The translations under genes and the position numbers were made by a program. A DNA stretch of 24,615 bases, from NCBI GenBank assembly GCA_903832395.1, contig CAILBF010000031.1, positions 1-24,615 of the forward strand, given 5' to 3'. The notes below the pieces were generated by a model. That model saw only the letters and a program-made list of their open reading frames with translations. It ran no database searches and was not told the DNA's origin. Positions 1 through 7,963 of this stretch are shown here, one piece after another. Source of the DNA: an uncultured Actinomycetes bacterium. Lineage in GTDB: Bacteria; Actinomycetota; Actinomycetes; Nanopelagicales; Nanopelagicaceae. Within the stretch, counting starts at the first letter, position 1. The number at the start of each line of letters is the position of its first letter.

Positions 1-1719
1 GATGACGGCGGACTAGATTTATATATTTCAACGCAGTGGTTGCATGTTGATCGTGGACAGTTAGCAACGGTGCTGGGAATTGCGCCAGAGAAAGTTCGCA
101 TCACTTTGGCTGGTGTCGGTGGCGCCTTTGGTGCGCGCGAAGATTTATCCATGCAGGCACATATCGCTCTCCTTGCAATGCGCACCGGTAAGCCAGTAAA
201 GATTGTCTATTCGCGTGAGGAGTCTTTCTTCGGTCACGTTCACCGCCACCCAGGAAAACTTCGCTACGAACATGGCGTAACTAAAGATGGAAAGCTCGTC
301 TACGTTAAAGCCAATATCGTTCTAGATGGAGGCGCTTATGCATCCTCCTCCCCTGCCGTGTGCGCTAACGCTGCATGTTTTGCCGTTGGTCCATACGTTG
401 TCGAAAGTGCAACTATCGATTCCTACGTTGCCTATACAAATAATCCACCGTGCGGTGCGATGCGCGGTTTTGGCGCAGTACAAACCGGTTTTGCCTATGA
501 ATCCCAGATGGACAAAATCGCCGCCGTTCTTGGCATGGACCCCATTGAACTTCGTTTGAAAAATGCGATGGTGAGAGACTCACTCATGCCTACGGGTCAG
601 CCCGTCGATTCAGCCGCGCCAGTTGCTGAGATTTTAGAAAAGCTACGCGCCATGCCGTTGCCGCCAATGACTTCAACTACCGATGGCTTTGACCTGTTGG
701 AACTTCCAGGCGGGGCCAGTAATACAACCCATGGCGAGGGCGTTCGACGCGGAATTGGTTATGCCGTTGGAATCAAAAACATCGGTTTCTCTGAAGGCTT
801 TGATGATTATTCAACGGCTAAAGTCTCGCTTCAGATTATTAACGGCGAACCCGTTGTTGAGGTTCACACGGCAGCTGCCGAAGTTGGCCAAGGTTTAGTA
901 ACTCTAAAGGGTCAGATCGCGCGCACTGAGTTAGGTGTTCAACGCGTTGTTGTCCATGTCAGCGATACTCAAGTCGGAAGTGCTGGATCAACGAGTGCCT
1001 CCCGTCAGTCTTACGTAACAGGTGGCGCAGTAATGACGGCCTGTAAAGCCGTGCGCGATGAAGTTCTTCTCTATGCGATGGAGAAAATAGGTCACTTACA
1101 CCCACTTCTGCTGCACTTTCGTGCAACCTATGTATTAGTCGATGGTGAAATTCGCGATGCCGATGGTCGACTTGTTTCAACGTTAGCCGATCTCGTTGGC
1201 GAGAAAATCTTTACGTGCACGCGCGAATACCGACACCGACCAACAACGCCAATTGATCCAATCACGGGTCAAGGTTTGCCCCATGCCCAGTTTGCTTTCG
1301 CGGGCCATCGCGCAGTTGTAGATGTCGATATTGAAACCGGCTTAGTGAAAGTTATTGAGATGGCATCGGTGCAAGATGTTGGCAAAGCGCTCAATCCACA
1401 AGCAATTGAAGGTCAAATTGAGGGCGGAACTGCTCAAGGTTTAGGTCTTGCAATTTTGGAAGAGATTCAAGTAGTCAATGGAAAAGTTAAGAATCCATCT
1501 TTTACCGACTATCTAATTCCAACGGTTCTAGATATGCCACCGGTGCGCTCGATTATTTTGGAGTATGCCGATGAGCATGCACCCTATGGTCTGCGCGGTG
1601 TCGGTGAAGCTCCAACTATTTCGAGTACTCCCGCGGTGGTCTCTGCGATTCGAGCTGCAACTGGTCTTGCTCTGAATCGAGTGCCGGTGCGACCTGAACA
1701 CATAACCTCAACTATGTAG
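1..1719 (+). CDS. pucD: Xanthine dehydrogenase-type molybdopterin subunit (PucD/XdhD-like), 5' end cut by window
   Basis: This is the large molybdenum-cofactor subunit of a xanthine dehydrogenase family enzyme, which hydroxylates purines such as hypoxanthine and xanthine in the cytoplasm with help from separate FAD and 2Fe-2S subunits. The frame is open from base 1, so the N-terminal part lies outside; 572 residues remain. The Mo-site signatures of the family are visible: Gln in STQ (fragment residue 12), Glu in the VGGAFGARE loop (47), Arg in GAMRGFG (155) and the catalytic Glu in GVGEAP (536). These match by motif the bovine residues Gln767, Glu802, Arg880 and Glu1261. A CoxL-type active-site loop is not seen, which argues against CO dehydrogenase, but an aldehyde oxidase-like substrate cannot be excluded. 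The esterase gene converges on it 5 nt beyond its TAG stop. The family is certain; the symbol is a best guess. Confidence 0.85.
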   Translation, partial: DDGGLDLYISTQWLHVDRGQLATVLGIAPEKVRITLAGVGGAFGAREDLSMQAHIALLAMRTGKPVKIVYSREESFFGHVHRHPGKLRYEHGVTKDGKLVYVKANIVLDGGAYASSSPAVCANAACFAVGPYVVESATIDSYVAYTNNPPCGAMRGFGAVQTGFAYESQMDKIAAVLGMDPIELRLKNAMVRDSLMPTGQPVDSAAPVAEILEKLRAMPLPPMTSTTDGFDLLELPGGASNTTHGEGVRRGIGYAVGIKNIGFSEGFDDYSTAKVSLQIINGEPVVEVHTAAAEVGQGLVTLKGQIARTELGVQRVVVHVSDTQVGSAGSTSASRQSYVTGGAVMTACKAVRDEVLLYAMEKIGHLHPLLLHFRATYVLVDGEIRDADGRLVSTLADLVGEKIFTCTREYRHRPTTPIDPITGQGLPHAQFAFAGHRAVVDVDIETGLVKVIEMASVQDVGKALNPQAIEGQIEGGTAQGLGLAILEEIQVVNGKVKNPSFTDYLIPTVLDMPPVRSIILEYADEHAPYGLRGVGEAPTISSTPAVVSAIRAATGLALNRVPVRPEHITSTM

Positions 1720-1724
1720 AAGTT

Positions 1725-2495
1725 TTACTTAGTAAGGCTTTCGATGAAAGTCAGTGAGTTTTGATAAATGAGTTCTTGGTCGTAGTCAAGGGTTGCTACG
1801 TGGTAACTATTAATTAACTCAATTCGAGTTTTATTGGCCGAACCTAAACCAGCCATAATGATTTCAGTGTTTGAAACCGGCAACGTATGGTCTTCGACGC
1901 TATGGAAAAGTTGAACTGGAACGGTGACTTTAGAGAGATTCTGACGGGTCCTTTTTAGCATAATGAGCAGTTGATGAATTCCGCGCGTGGGCAAAGCGTC
2001 ATATCCGTGCTCGGTGATGCCAGGTCGTTTGATGTCATTGCCAACACTTGCACGTAGTTTTTGGAAACGTGAAAGTACATAGCCAACGGGCGCTGAAATA
2101 AACGGAACATGAATCATTGGATTTACTAAAATAACCCCGCTAAGTCGATCGCTATTTTCTTCGGCAACGTATAGGGATGTTCCACCGCCCATAGACAGAC
2201 CGGCGAGGAAAACTTGATCACAGGTTTGAAATAACTCTTCGAGTTCGGCTTGAACTTTAGCTGGCCACTCTTGCCACTTCACTTTGTTGAGATCTTGAGG
2301 CTTAGTTCCATGGCCAGGTAATAGAGGAACGCGAACTGTGTAGCCCTTGGATAAAAGAAATTCAGCCCATGGTCGCATCGATGGTGGCGCACCGGTAAAT
2401 CCGTGAACAAATAAAACGCCTATGCGTGCGTTTTTACCCGATCCAGATGCAGACCAATCTTGCATCCAACCTGGGGGCGCGGTTTCAACTGCCAT
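1725..2495 (-). CDS. Alpha/beta hydrolase, carboxylesterase / monoacylglycerol lipase type
   Basis: A 256-residue cytoplasmic serine hydrolase (no signal peptide) of the Est30 / monoacylglycerol-lipase-like group, predicted to cleave short or medium carboxyl or acylglycerol esters; the true substrate is unknown. The oxyanion-loop motif HGFTG is at 31-35, the nucleophile Ser101 sits in GLSMGGG, and the acid and base are Asp202 (SVEDHTLP) and His232 (NSYHVATLD). The triad is therefore complete, and the length is normal for the family. The start ATG lies 9 nt after the receiver gene on the same strand. It also has its own TAAACT -10 box 6 nt upstream, overlapping the end of that gene, so it may be read both by itself as a leaderless message and together with its neighbour. 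Confidence 0.88.
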   Translation of the reverse strand: MAVETAPPGWMQDWSASGSGKNARIGVLFVHGFTGAPPSMRPWAEFLLSKGYTVRVPLLPGHGTKPQDLNKVKWQEWPAKVQAELEELFQTCDQVFLAGLSMGGGTSLYVAEENSDRLSGVILVNPMIHVPFISAPVGYVLSRFQKLRASVGNDIKRPGITEHGYDALPTRGIHQLLIMLKRTRQNLSKVTVPVQLFHSVEDHTLPVSNTEIIMAGLGSANKTRIELINSYHVATLDYDQELIYQNSLTFIESLTK

Positions 2496-2501
2496 AGTCG
2501 G

Positions 2502-2507
2502 AGTTTA
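2502..2507 (-). promoter_or_regulatory. -10 box for the esterase gene (leaderless type)
   Basis: The minus strand reads TAAACT, which fits TANNNT and ends 6 nt before the ATG at 2495. Transcription would start at or next to the start codon. It overlaps the stop codon of the receiver gene. No good -35 was recognised. Confidence 0.5.
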
Positions 2508-2924
2508 CGAGAGCGTGTGTGAAAGCGCTGATGTGCGAAGCAGTTTCGCAACCGTTTGGGCAAGAGTAAATGGATCGATTGGATGGACAACAGATGCTTC
2601 GGCCAGTGACCATGCGGCAAGCCACGAGTCCTGGACGCGGCCAGTAATAACTAAAACGGGAGGGCAGTTGAAAACCTCATCTTTTAATTGACGGGCGATT
2701 CCGAGTCCACCCTCAGGGGCTGATTCACCGTCGAGGATAAATAAATCCACCGCCGATTGGGAGTCAACAAATGCACGAAGCGCCGGACCCGTTGCAAACT
2801 CCACAATGGTGTGCTCGGGCAGATCGCTAGCTACGCGATGGCCAAGGGCTGCACTAATCGTTGCTCGGACCGATGAGTCATCGGAGTAGACGACAATCGT
2901 ATTTTTTCTAACGTGCGCGCTCAT
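2505..2924 (-). CDS. Stand-alone response-regulator receiver domain, degenerate
   Basis: A 139-residue protein consisting of a single CheY-like receiver fold with no output domain. The acidic pair is Asp15-Asp16 after the first beta strand, the candidate phosphorylation site is Asp65 (LFILDGE), and Thr94 follows beta 4 (VLVITG). The invariant Lys that normally precedes Pro after beta 5 is replaced by His114 (VVHPIDPF), so phosphotransfer chemistry may be altered or lost. I chose the ATG at 2924 over a TTG 21 nt upstream because a TAGAAT box lies 7 nt before the ATG. No histidine kinase is nearby. It is divergent from ctaE and upstream of an esterase. A role in regulating the respiratory cluster would be a guess from position only. 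Confidence 0.7.
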   Translation of the reverse strand: MSAHVRKNTIVVYSDDSSVRATISAALGHRVASDLPEHTIVEFATGPALRAFVDSQSAVDLFILDGESAPEGGLGIARQLKDEVFNCPPVLVITGRVQDSWLAAWSLAEASVVHPIDPFTLAQTVAKLLRTSALSHTLS

Positions 2925-2931
2925 GGCGGCA

Positions 2932-2937
2932 ATTCTA
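2932..2937 (-). promoter_or_regulatory. -10 box for the receiver gene (leaderless type)
   Basis: The minus strand reads TAGAAT, 7 nt before the ATG at 2924. It supports that ATG as the true start and a leaderless transcript. Confidence 0.55.
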
Positions 2938-3062
2938 AGCCCCAATGTGGGCCAGACCCAAGCCTAAAAACACTCATTTCGGCGTGACCTGTTTCATGCC
3001 CAAAAAGGGGTAATCAGTGGCTAAATCGCACCGTGCTGCAGGACAGGGTCTCGGTTTTAGGG

Positions 3063-3068
3063 AATAAT
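3063..3068 (+). promoter_or_regulatory. Possible -10 box for the ctaE-qcrCAB operon
   Basis: AATAAT ends 6 nt before the ctaE ATG at 3075, differing from TATAAT only at the first base. The 150-nt divergent region 2925-3074 must hold promoters for both the receiver gene and ctaE; no clear operator palindrome was recognised in it. Confidence 0.4.
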
Positions 3069-3074
3069 CGCCGC

Positions 3075-3704
3075 ATGTCAAGCACAGCCGTATCAGGCCA
3101 CCATAAAATCACACGCCCCAATGCAGTAGCAGTCGGAACTATCGTGTGGCTCTCCAGCGAACTCATGTTCTTTGCGGCTCTGTTCGCGATTTACTTCACT
3201 ACTCGGGGGGTTCAAGGCCCAAAGATTTGGTTGGAATCTAACCATCTTCTTAACGTTCCTTTCGCTGCCATCAACACAACGGTCCTCGTTCTCTCCTCAG
3301 TAACGTGCCAGTTTGGTGTCTTTGCTGCAGAGCGTTTTCAGTTCCGTAAGAGTGGTGCGATGTACCAGATTAATAAATGGGGAATGCGCGAGTGGTTCTC
3401 TCTTACATTTTTAATGGGAGCGTTCTTCGTTGGCGGTCAAATTTATGAGTACGCCTCGTTAGTCCATGAAGGTCTTACTCTTTCATCAACGGCTTACGGC
3501 TCAGTCTTCTTTATCGCAACTGGCTTTCACGGACTTCACGTTACTGGCGGCTTGATTGCCTTCTTAATTGTCATTGTTCGAGTCTCTAAAGCCCGTCGCT
3601 TCACTAGCGGACAAGCTACAACCGCAATTGTTGTTTCTTATTATTGGCACTTCGTCGACGTAGTGTGGATCGCACTGTTTTCCGCGATCTACCTCATTAA
3701 GTAA
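3075..3704 (+). CDS. ctaE: Cytochrome c oxidase subunit III
   Basis: Subunit III of the aa3 cytochrome c oxidase, a membrane protein packed against subunit I that in this family supports proton uptake and enzyme stability. It has 209 residues and five hydrophobic helices, the normal size of actinobacterial CtaE. Family signatures are SSELMFFAALF in helix 1, FFIATGFHGLHVTGG in helix 4 and SYYWHFVDVVW in helix 5. The ATG at 3075 was preferred to a GTG at 3033: the extra 14 residues are hydrophilic and not family-like, and a -10-like AATAAT lies 6 nt before the ATG. It is the first gene of ctaE-qcrC-qcrA-qcrB, an order also found in Mycobacterium and Streptomyces, consistent with its product joining a bc1-aa3 supercomplex. 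Confidence 0.95.
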   Translation: MSSTAVSGHHKITRPNAVAVGTIVWLSSELMFFAALFAIYFTTRGVQGPKIWLESNHLLNVPFAAINTTVLVLSSVTCQFGVFAAERFQFRKSGAMYQINKWGMREWFSLTFLMGAFFVGGQIYEYASLVHEGLTLSSTAYGSVFFIATGFHGLHVTGGLIAFLIVIVRVSKARRFTSGQATTAIVVSYYWHFVDVVWIALFSAIYLIK

Positions 3705-3721
3705 GGGAGTTAAGAAAACAC

Positions 3722-4513
3722 GTGAAGCGCCTTTCCAAATACCGCCGCCACAGAGCTGCAGCACCCTTACTTCTAGTGCTCGCCCTACTTGGAATTGGCA
3801 CCACTTTTAGCGTTGCTAGTGCATCCATTAAACAAACTCCCTCAACTTTTGCCCGCTCAGCGGCAATCGATGAAGGCAAGCAGATTTTTCTCAAAGGTTG
3901 CTCCTCATGCCACGGTCTCAATGCTGAAGGTGGCTCCATCGCACCGTCGCTTATCGGAGTTGGCGCAGCCTCTGTTGACTTTCAAGTAGGCACCGGACGT
4001 ATGCCGATGGCCGATATGAGCACGCAGGCCGCTAGAAAAAGGCCGGTATACAACGCTGAACAGACTGCAGCTTTAGTTGCCTACGTTTCATCTCTTGCTC
4101 CCGGACCTGCAGTTCCAACCGATGCGGTTTTAAATTATGAGCGCGATGGAAACACGGCCCAAGGCGGAGAGCTCTTTAGAACTAACTGCGCGATGTGCCA
4201 CAACTTTGCTGGACAAGGCGGCGCACTTACTCAAGGTAAATATGCACCAACGCTGATGGGCGTTGAACCTAAATATATTTACGAAGCACTTATTACTGGC
4301 CCACAATCAATGCCGGTTTTCAGTGACAAGACAATTACTCCTGCAGAAAAACTCTCAATTATTAAATGGATTAAATCTGCTGAAGCCGAACCAAATCTCG
4401 GTGGAGCAACGATGGGTCGAATTGGACCCGTTACTGAAGGTCTGTTGGGTTGGGTTCTAGGTCTTGGACTGCTCATTGCTGTTGCAGTCTGGTTAACAAC
4501 GAAAGCGAGATGA
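3722..4513 (+). CDS. qcrC: Cytochrome bc1 complex diheme cytochrome c subunit
   Basis: The diheme cytochrome c of the actinobacterial bc1 complex. It carries electrons from the Rieske centre directly to the CuA site of the oxidase, replacing a soluble cytochrome c. It has 263 residues: an N-terminal signal or anchor helix (about 13-33), a first heme site C60-S-S-C63-H64, a second C156-A-M-C159-H160, candidate axial Met in RMPM (about 94) and SMPVF (about 197), and a C-terminal anchor helix (about 240-258). The start is GTG at 3722, 17 nt after ctaE; an AGGGAG lies farther upstream than an ideal Shine-Dalgarno. The stop overlaps the qcrA start in ATGA, implying translational coupling. All residues needed to bind two hemes are present. 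Confidence 0.95.
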   Translation: MKRLSKYRRHRAAAPLLLVLALLGIGTTFSVASASIKQTPSTFARSAAIDEGKQIFLKGCSSCHGLNAEGGSIAPSLIGVGAASVDFQVGTGRMPMADMSTQAARKRPVYNAEQTAALVAYVSSLAPGPAVPTDAVLNYERDGNTAQGGELFRTNCAMCHNFAGQGGALTQGKYAPTLMGVEPKYIYEALITGPQSMPVFSDKTITPAEKLSIIKWIKSAEAEPNLGGATMGRIGPVTEGLLGWVLGLGLLIAVAVWLTTKAR

Positions 4514-5514
4514 GTGCTGTGTCTAACGAAATCGAATCAATAGCCGATCCTGGCACTGGCGAACATGTTATGCGCGCTGCCGATGTAAATCCACGCGCCG
4601 AAAAGCGCGCTGAACAGCAAGTTGCAATTCTCTTTGGTCTCTCTGGAGTTGGTTCGCTCCTACTTATCTACTCTTACATGTTTGTTAAGAAAGATGTATT
4701 TATTTTTATCCCAGTCATGGGTAACCAAAACGCACAACAGCTAGGCCTTGGTTTAGGTATGGCCATGTCGCTGTTTTTCTTAGGCTTGGCCGCAATTCAC
4801 TGGGCTAAAACTCTCATGCCAGAGACTGAAGTTATTAATCATCGACATGAGTTCCGCTCATCCGATGAGGATCGTGCTGAGTTAATTGCTACCGTTAAAG
4901 GTGGCGTTGCCGGTGTGAAACTTGGGCGTCGCAAGTTGATTAAAGGCTCTTTAGCTGGGGCGATGGGGCTTTTCGCGCTTCCTCCAGTTTTGCTCTTGCG
5001 CGACTTAGGTCCGCTTCCAAAGAAGCAGTTGGAGACAACAAGTTGGAAAGCTGGCACGCGCCTTGTAACTGATCCTGGTAACCGCCCAATTTTGGCATCT
5101 GATTTGCAGGTTGGCGCAGTTGTCCAAACGCTTCCAGAGCTTGCCCAAGGTGCAGAGCGCTTGCTCAGTGATATGGCTAAAGATCCAGTCCTACTCATTC
5201 GTCTTCGCCCAGAGGATTTTCTTTTAACTCCAGCGAAATTAGCGATGACCCACGAAGGAATTATTGCCTTCTCGAAGATTTGTTCCCACATGGGATGCGC
5301 CGTTGCTCTCTATGAGCAACAGACCAAGCATCTTTTATGTCCGTGTCATCAATCCACTTTCGATGTGCCACGCGGTGCAAAAGTTATTTTTGGACCTGCC
5401 GCCCGTCCACTTCCTCAGTTGGATATAACCGTTGACGCCGAGGGCTATTTAATTGCTCGGGCACCATTTAGTGAACCTGTCGGACCTAGTTTTTGGGAGC
5501 GTAACTCACAATGA
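4510..5514 (+). CDS. qcrA: Cytochrome bc1 complex Rieske 2Fe-2S subunit
   Basis: The Rieske iron-sulfur protein of the bc1 complex, which takes the first electron from menaquinol at the Qo site. It has 334 residues from the ATG at 4510; an in-frame ATG at 4450 would run through the end of qcrC and add an unconvincing cysteine-rich tail. Hydrophobic helices lie near 39-60, 81-100 and 146-165, the three-helix layout of actinobacterial QcrA. A twin arginine (GRRKLIKG, Arg140-Arg141) precedes the third helix, as in the Tat-dependent last helix described for Streptomyces QcrA. Cluster box 1 has C258, H260 and C263 (CSHMGC); box 2 has C277, C279 and H280 (CPCHQS). It overlaps qcrC by ATGA upstream and qcrB by ATGA downstream. 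Confidence 0.95.
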   Translation: MSAVSNEIESIADPGTGEHVMRAADVNPRAEKRAEQQVAILFGLSGVGSLLLIYSYMFVKKDVFIFIPVMGNQNAQQLGLGLGMAMSLFFLGLAAIHWAKTLMPETEVINHRHEFRSSDEDRAELIATVKGGVAGVKLGRRKLIKGSLAGAMGLFALPPVLLLRDLGPLPKKQLETTSWKAGTRLVTDPGNRPILASDLQVGAVVQTLPELAQGAERLLSDMAKDPVLLIRLRPEDFLLTPAKLAMTHEGIIAFSKICSHMGCAVALYEQQTKHLLCPCHQSTFDVPRGAKVIFGPAARPLPQLDITVDAEGYLIARAPFSEPVGPSFWERNSQ

Positions 5515-7097
5515 CAACTGCTGAGAAAAGATTAGGCGCAGCCGCAAGTTATGTTGATGATCGCTTAGGTGCAGCCGGTTGGGTCAAGAAGTCACTGAAT
5601 AAGGTCTTCCCTGATCACTGGTCATTCATGCTCGGTGAAATCTGCATGTACTCCTTCATCATCTTGCTCTTATCGGGAACTTTCTTAGCTCTATGGTTTG
5701 ATCCATCTCAGCGCGATGTAATTTATGAAGGTGTCTACGCCCCACTTAAAGGTCTGAAAATGTCGGCGGCTTACGCCTCTACTTTAGATATCTCTTTTGA
5801 AGTCCGCGGTGGGCTATTAATGCGCCAGATTCACCACTGGGCGGCAAATATATTTATGGCCGCAATCATGGCTCACTTACTCCGCGTTTTCTTTACCGGT
5901 GCTTTTAGAAAACCTCGTGAGTTCAACTGGATTCTAGGAATTATCTTGCTCACCCTTGGTTTCCTTGAAGGTCTCTTCGGTTACTCACTCCCTGATGACT
6001 TGCTATCTGGAACTGGACTTCGCATTACATCGGCGATCATCCAAGCCATCCCAGTTGTTGGCTCATACATTTCATTCTTCTTATTTGGTGGCGCTTTTCC
6101 GGGAACGGGCTTCATCCCGCGAATGTTTACATTGCACGTTCTCTTAATTCCTGGCGCTTTCTTGGCCGTCATTACTATTCACGTCATGTTGGTCTGGTAC
6201 CAGAAGCACACACAGTTCCCTGGACCTGGAAAGACTGAGAAAAATGTTGTTGGACATCCAATCTTGCCGGTCTACATGGCCAAAGCTGGCGGTTTCTTCT
6301 TCATCGTCTTCGGTGTAATCGCTTTCCTATCGGCGGTCGCATCGATTAACCCAATTTGGTTATACGGGCCTTATACGCCAGGCCAAATCTCTGCCGGCTC
6401 GCAGCCCGATTGGTACATGGGTTGGCTCGACGGATTAGTGCGAATGTCTCCCCCATTAGAGACGCATGCATTCGGACACACAATCTCTTGGAACATTCTC
6501 ATCCCAGCACTTATTGTTCCGGGAATCGTATTTACTGGAATGGCGTTGTATCCATTTATTGAAAGTTGGATTACTGGAGACAAGCGCGAACACCATCTAC
6601 TAGATCGTCCGCGTAACGTTCCGAACCGTACTGCTCTTGGCGTTATGTCAATCACTTTCGTGATGGTTGCTCTCATCAATGGTGGTAACGACATCTTTGC
6701 TACGGCCTTCGATCTCTCTATCAATGAAATTATGTGGTTCTCAAGAATCTCAATTTTCGTACTGCCGCCTCTAGCTTTCATCATTACGAAGCGTCTATGT
6801 CTATCGTTGCAACGCAGCGATCGCGAGCTAGTTCTTCACGGCACTGAAACTGGTCGCCTGGTACGTATGCCGAGCGGAGAATTCGTAGAGATTCATGCAC
6901 CGATTTCAGCACAAAAGCGCTTCATCCTTACATCACATGAACAATCTGGAGCACTTGAATTACCAGATACTGATTCTCGTGGAGTCAAACGTCCTGGTGG
7001 CCTAAAGAACAAACTACGTGTGCGCTTAAGCAAGGCCCATGCAGTTGGTGTTCCTAAAGTCACTGTCGATGAGATTAAAGAGATTGAACACCACTAA
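5511..7097 (+). CDS. qcrB: Cytochrome bc1 complex cytochrome b subunit
   Basis: The cytochrome b core of the menaquinol-oxidising bc1 complex, holding the Qo and Qi sites and two b hemes. It has 528 residues with many transmembrane helices and a hydrophilic C-terminal extension typical of actinobacterial QcrB. Heme ligands are most likely His108 and His122 on one helix (RQIHHW / MAHLLR) and His209 and His224 on another; the 15-residue spacing of the second pair resembles cytochrome b6 more than mitochondrial cytochrome b. The Qo loop has PDWY (299-302) in place of PEWY, as is usual in this phylum. Its start overlaps the qcrA stop in ATGA. It is the last gene of its operon, and its stop overlaps the stop of the convergent transporter gene by 4 nt. 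Confidence 0.96.
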   Translation: MTTAEKRLGAAASYVDDRLGAAGWVKKSLNKVFPDHWSFMLGEICMYSFIILLLSGTFLALWFDPSQRDVIYEGVYAPLKGLKMSAAYASTLDISFEVRGGLLMRQIHHWAANIFMAAIMAHLLRVFFTGAFRKPREFNWILGIILLTLGFLEGLFGYSLPDDLLSGTGLRITSAIIQAIPVVGSYISFFLFGGAFPGTGFIPRMFTLHVLLIPGAFLAVITIHVMLVWYQKHTQFPGPGKTEKNVVGHPILPVYMAKAGGFFFIVFGVIAFLSAVASINPIWLYGPYTPGQISAGSQPDWYMGWLDGLVRMSPPLETHAFGHTISWNILIPALIVPGIVFTGMALYPFIESWITGDKREHHLLDRPRNVPNRTALGVMSITFVMVALINGGNDIFATAFDLSINEIMWFSRISIFVLPPLAFIITKRLCLSLQRSDRELVLHGTETGRLVRMPSGEFVEIHAPISAQKRFILTSHEQSGALELPDTDSRGVKRPGGLKNKLRVRLSKAHAVGVPKVTVDEIKEIEHH

Positions 7098-7963
7098 TTC
7101 GACGATCTAATAACAAGCCAAACACCTAGGGCGGTTATTCCTATTCCAAGGAAGCCCTGGGTGTTTACTTTTTCTCCAAACAAAAAATATGCTTCAATGG
7201 CCGTTGCTGGTGGAACTAAATAGAACAGTGATGAAACCGATGCTGCGCTGCCAGTGTTGAGTAACCATAAAAGCAGCAAAATAGCCCCAACGGATAGAAC
7301 TGCGATGAGCCAGATGAAGGCAGCAATAAATTTATGGCTCCATGTAATTGAAGTTCCCCCTGATATAAAGGCTGCAATACCTAAGACACTACCGCTGACC
7401 AAGTATTGATAAGCCGTTCCAGCAAGGAGTGGAATGTTGGAGCCGATTTTCTTTTGAAGCAGCGTCGCCGTGGTGCTTCCTACCAGTGCAATACCTATAC
7501 CTATAAGCCCAGCAGGCGGGATATGCGCCTCTAACGTAGGTCCAAGAACCAATATGACACCCGTTAGACCAATAAAGAGTCCAGCTAATTGACTCTTAGT
7601 TAACCGCTCGCCCAACACTCGCACCGCTAAAACTGAAACGAGAACAGGTTGCAAACTTGTGACTACCGCAGCGACGCCAGCCGATAATCCCTGTGAGATC
7701 GCAAAAAATACGCCGCCCAAATAGCAGGCGTGAAGAAAAATACCAATTAATCCGGATCGCCCGATTGCACGGCGCCCAATCGCTATCGGTTGTTTAAGCA
7801 CTGCGGCAATAAGGAAAAGGACTCCCGCAGCAACAAAGATTCTTACTGAGAGAAAAATAAAGGGATCTGCATAGGGAAGACCATACTTTGCTCCGACAAA
7901 ACCGGTGCTCCAGAGCAGAACAAATAAATAAGGCGCAAAGGCCGCCTTGCTTATGCCTCGCAC
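7094..7963 (-). CDS. EamA/DMT-family transporter
   Basis: A 289-residue inner-membrane protein of the drug/metabolite transporter (EamA, RhaT-like) superfamily with about ten hydrophobic helices in two repeats. The first repeat starts with a YLFVLLWSTGFVGAKYG helix and contains a SLQPVLVSVLAVRVLGERL segment; the second ends with FYLVPPATAIEAYFLFGEKV. Members export amino acids, metabolites or drugs; the substrate cannot be read from sequence. I set the start at GTG 7963, which overlaps the end of the SRPBCC gene by 13 nt. A GTG at 8038 would add 25 hydrophilic residues overlapping that gene further. It is last in the ctaC operon but has no evident link to respiration. Its 3' end overlaps qcrB by 4 nt. 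Confidence 0.85.
   Translation of the reverse strand: MRGISKAAFAPYLFVLLWSTGFVGAKYGLPYADPFIFLSVRIFVAAGVLFLIAAVLKQPIAIGRRAIGRSGLIGIFLHACYLGGVFFAISQGLSAGVAAVVTSLQPVLVSVLAVRVLGERLTKSQLAGLFIGLTGVILVLGPTLEAHIPPAGLIGIGIALVGSTTATLLQKKIGSNIPLLAGTAYQYLVSGSVLGIAAFISGGTSITWSHKFIAAFIWLIAVLSVGAILLLLWLLNTGSAASVSSLFYLVPPATAIEAYFLFGEKVNTQGFLGIGITALGVWLVIRSSN

Noticed and set aside
1..1719. CO dehydrogenase large subunit (CoxL)
   Set aside because: The Cys-containing active-site loop of CoxL is not seen; GAMRGFGAVQ and the other motifs fit xanthine dehydrogenase.
2422..2691. Open frame of 89 residues on the plus strand over the esterase and receiver genes
   Set aside because: It lies opposite two well-supported genes on the minus strand, and its protein has low complexity and no recognisable motif.
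3033..3074. GTG start 42 nt upstream for ctaE
   Set aside because: The added residues are not family-like and the -10-like box would lie inside the coding part; ATG 3075 fits better.
4839..5291. Open frame of 150 residues on the minus strand inside qcrA
   Set aside because: Wholly antisense to the Rieske gene; its serine- and arginine-rich protein is what antisense reading of this codon usage gives.
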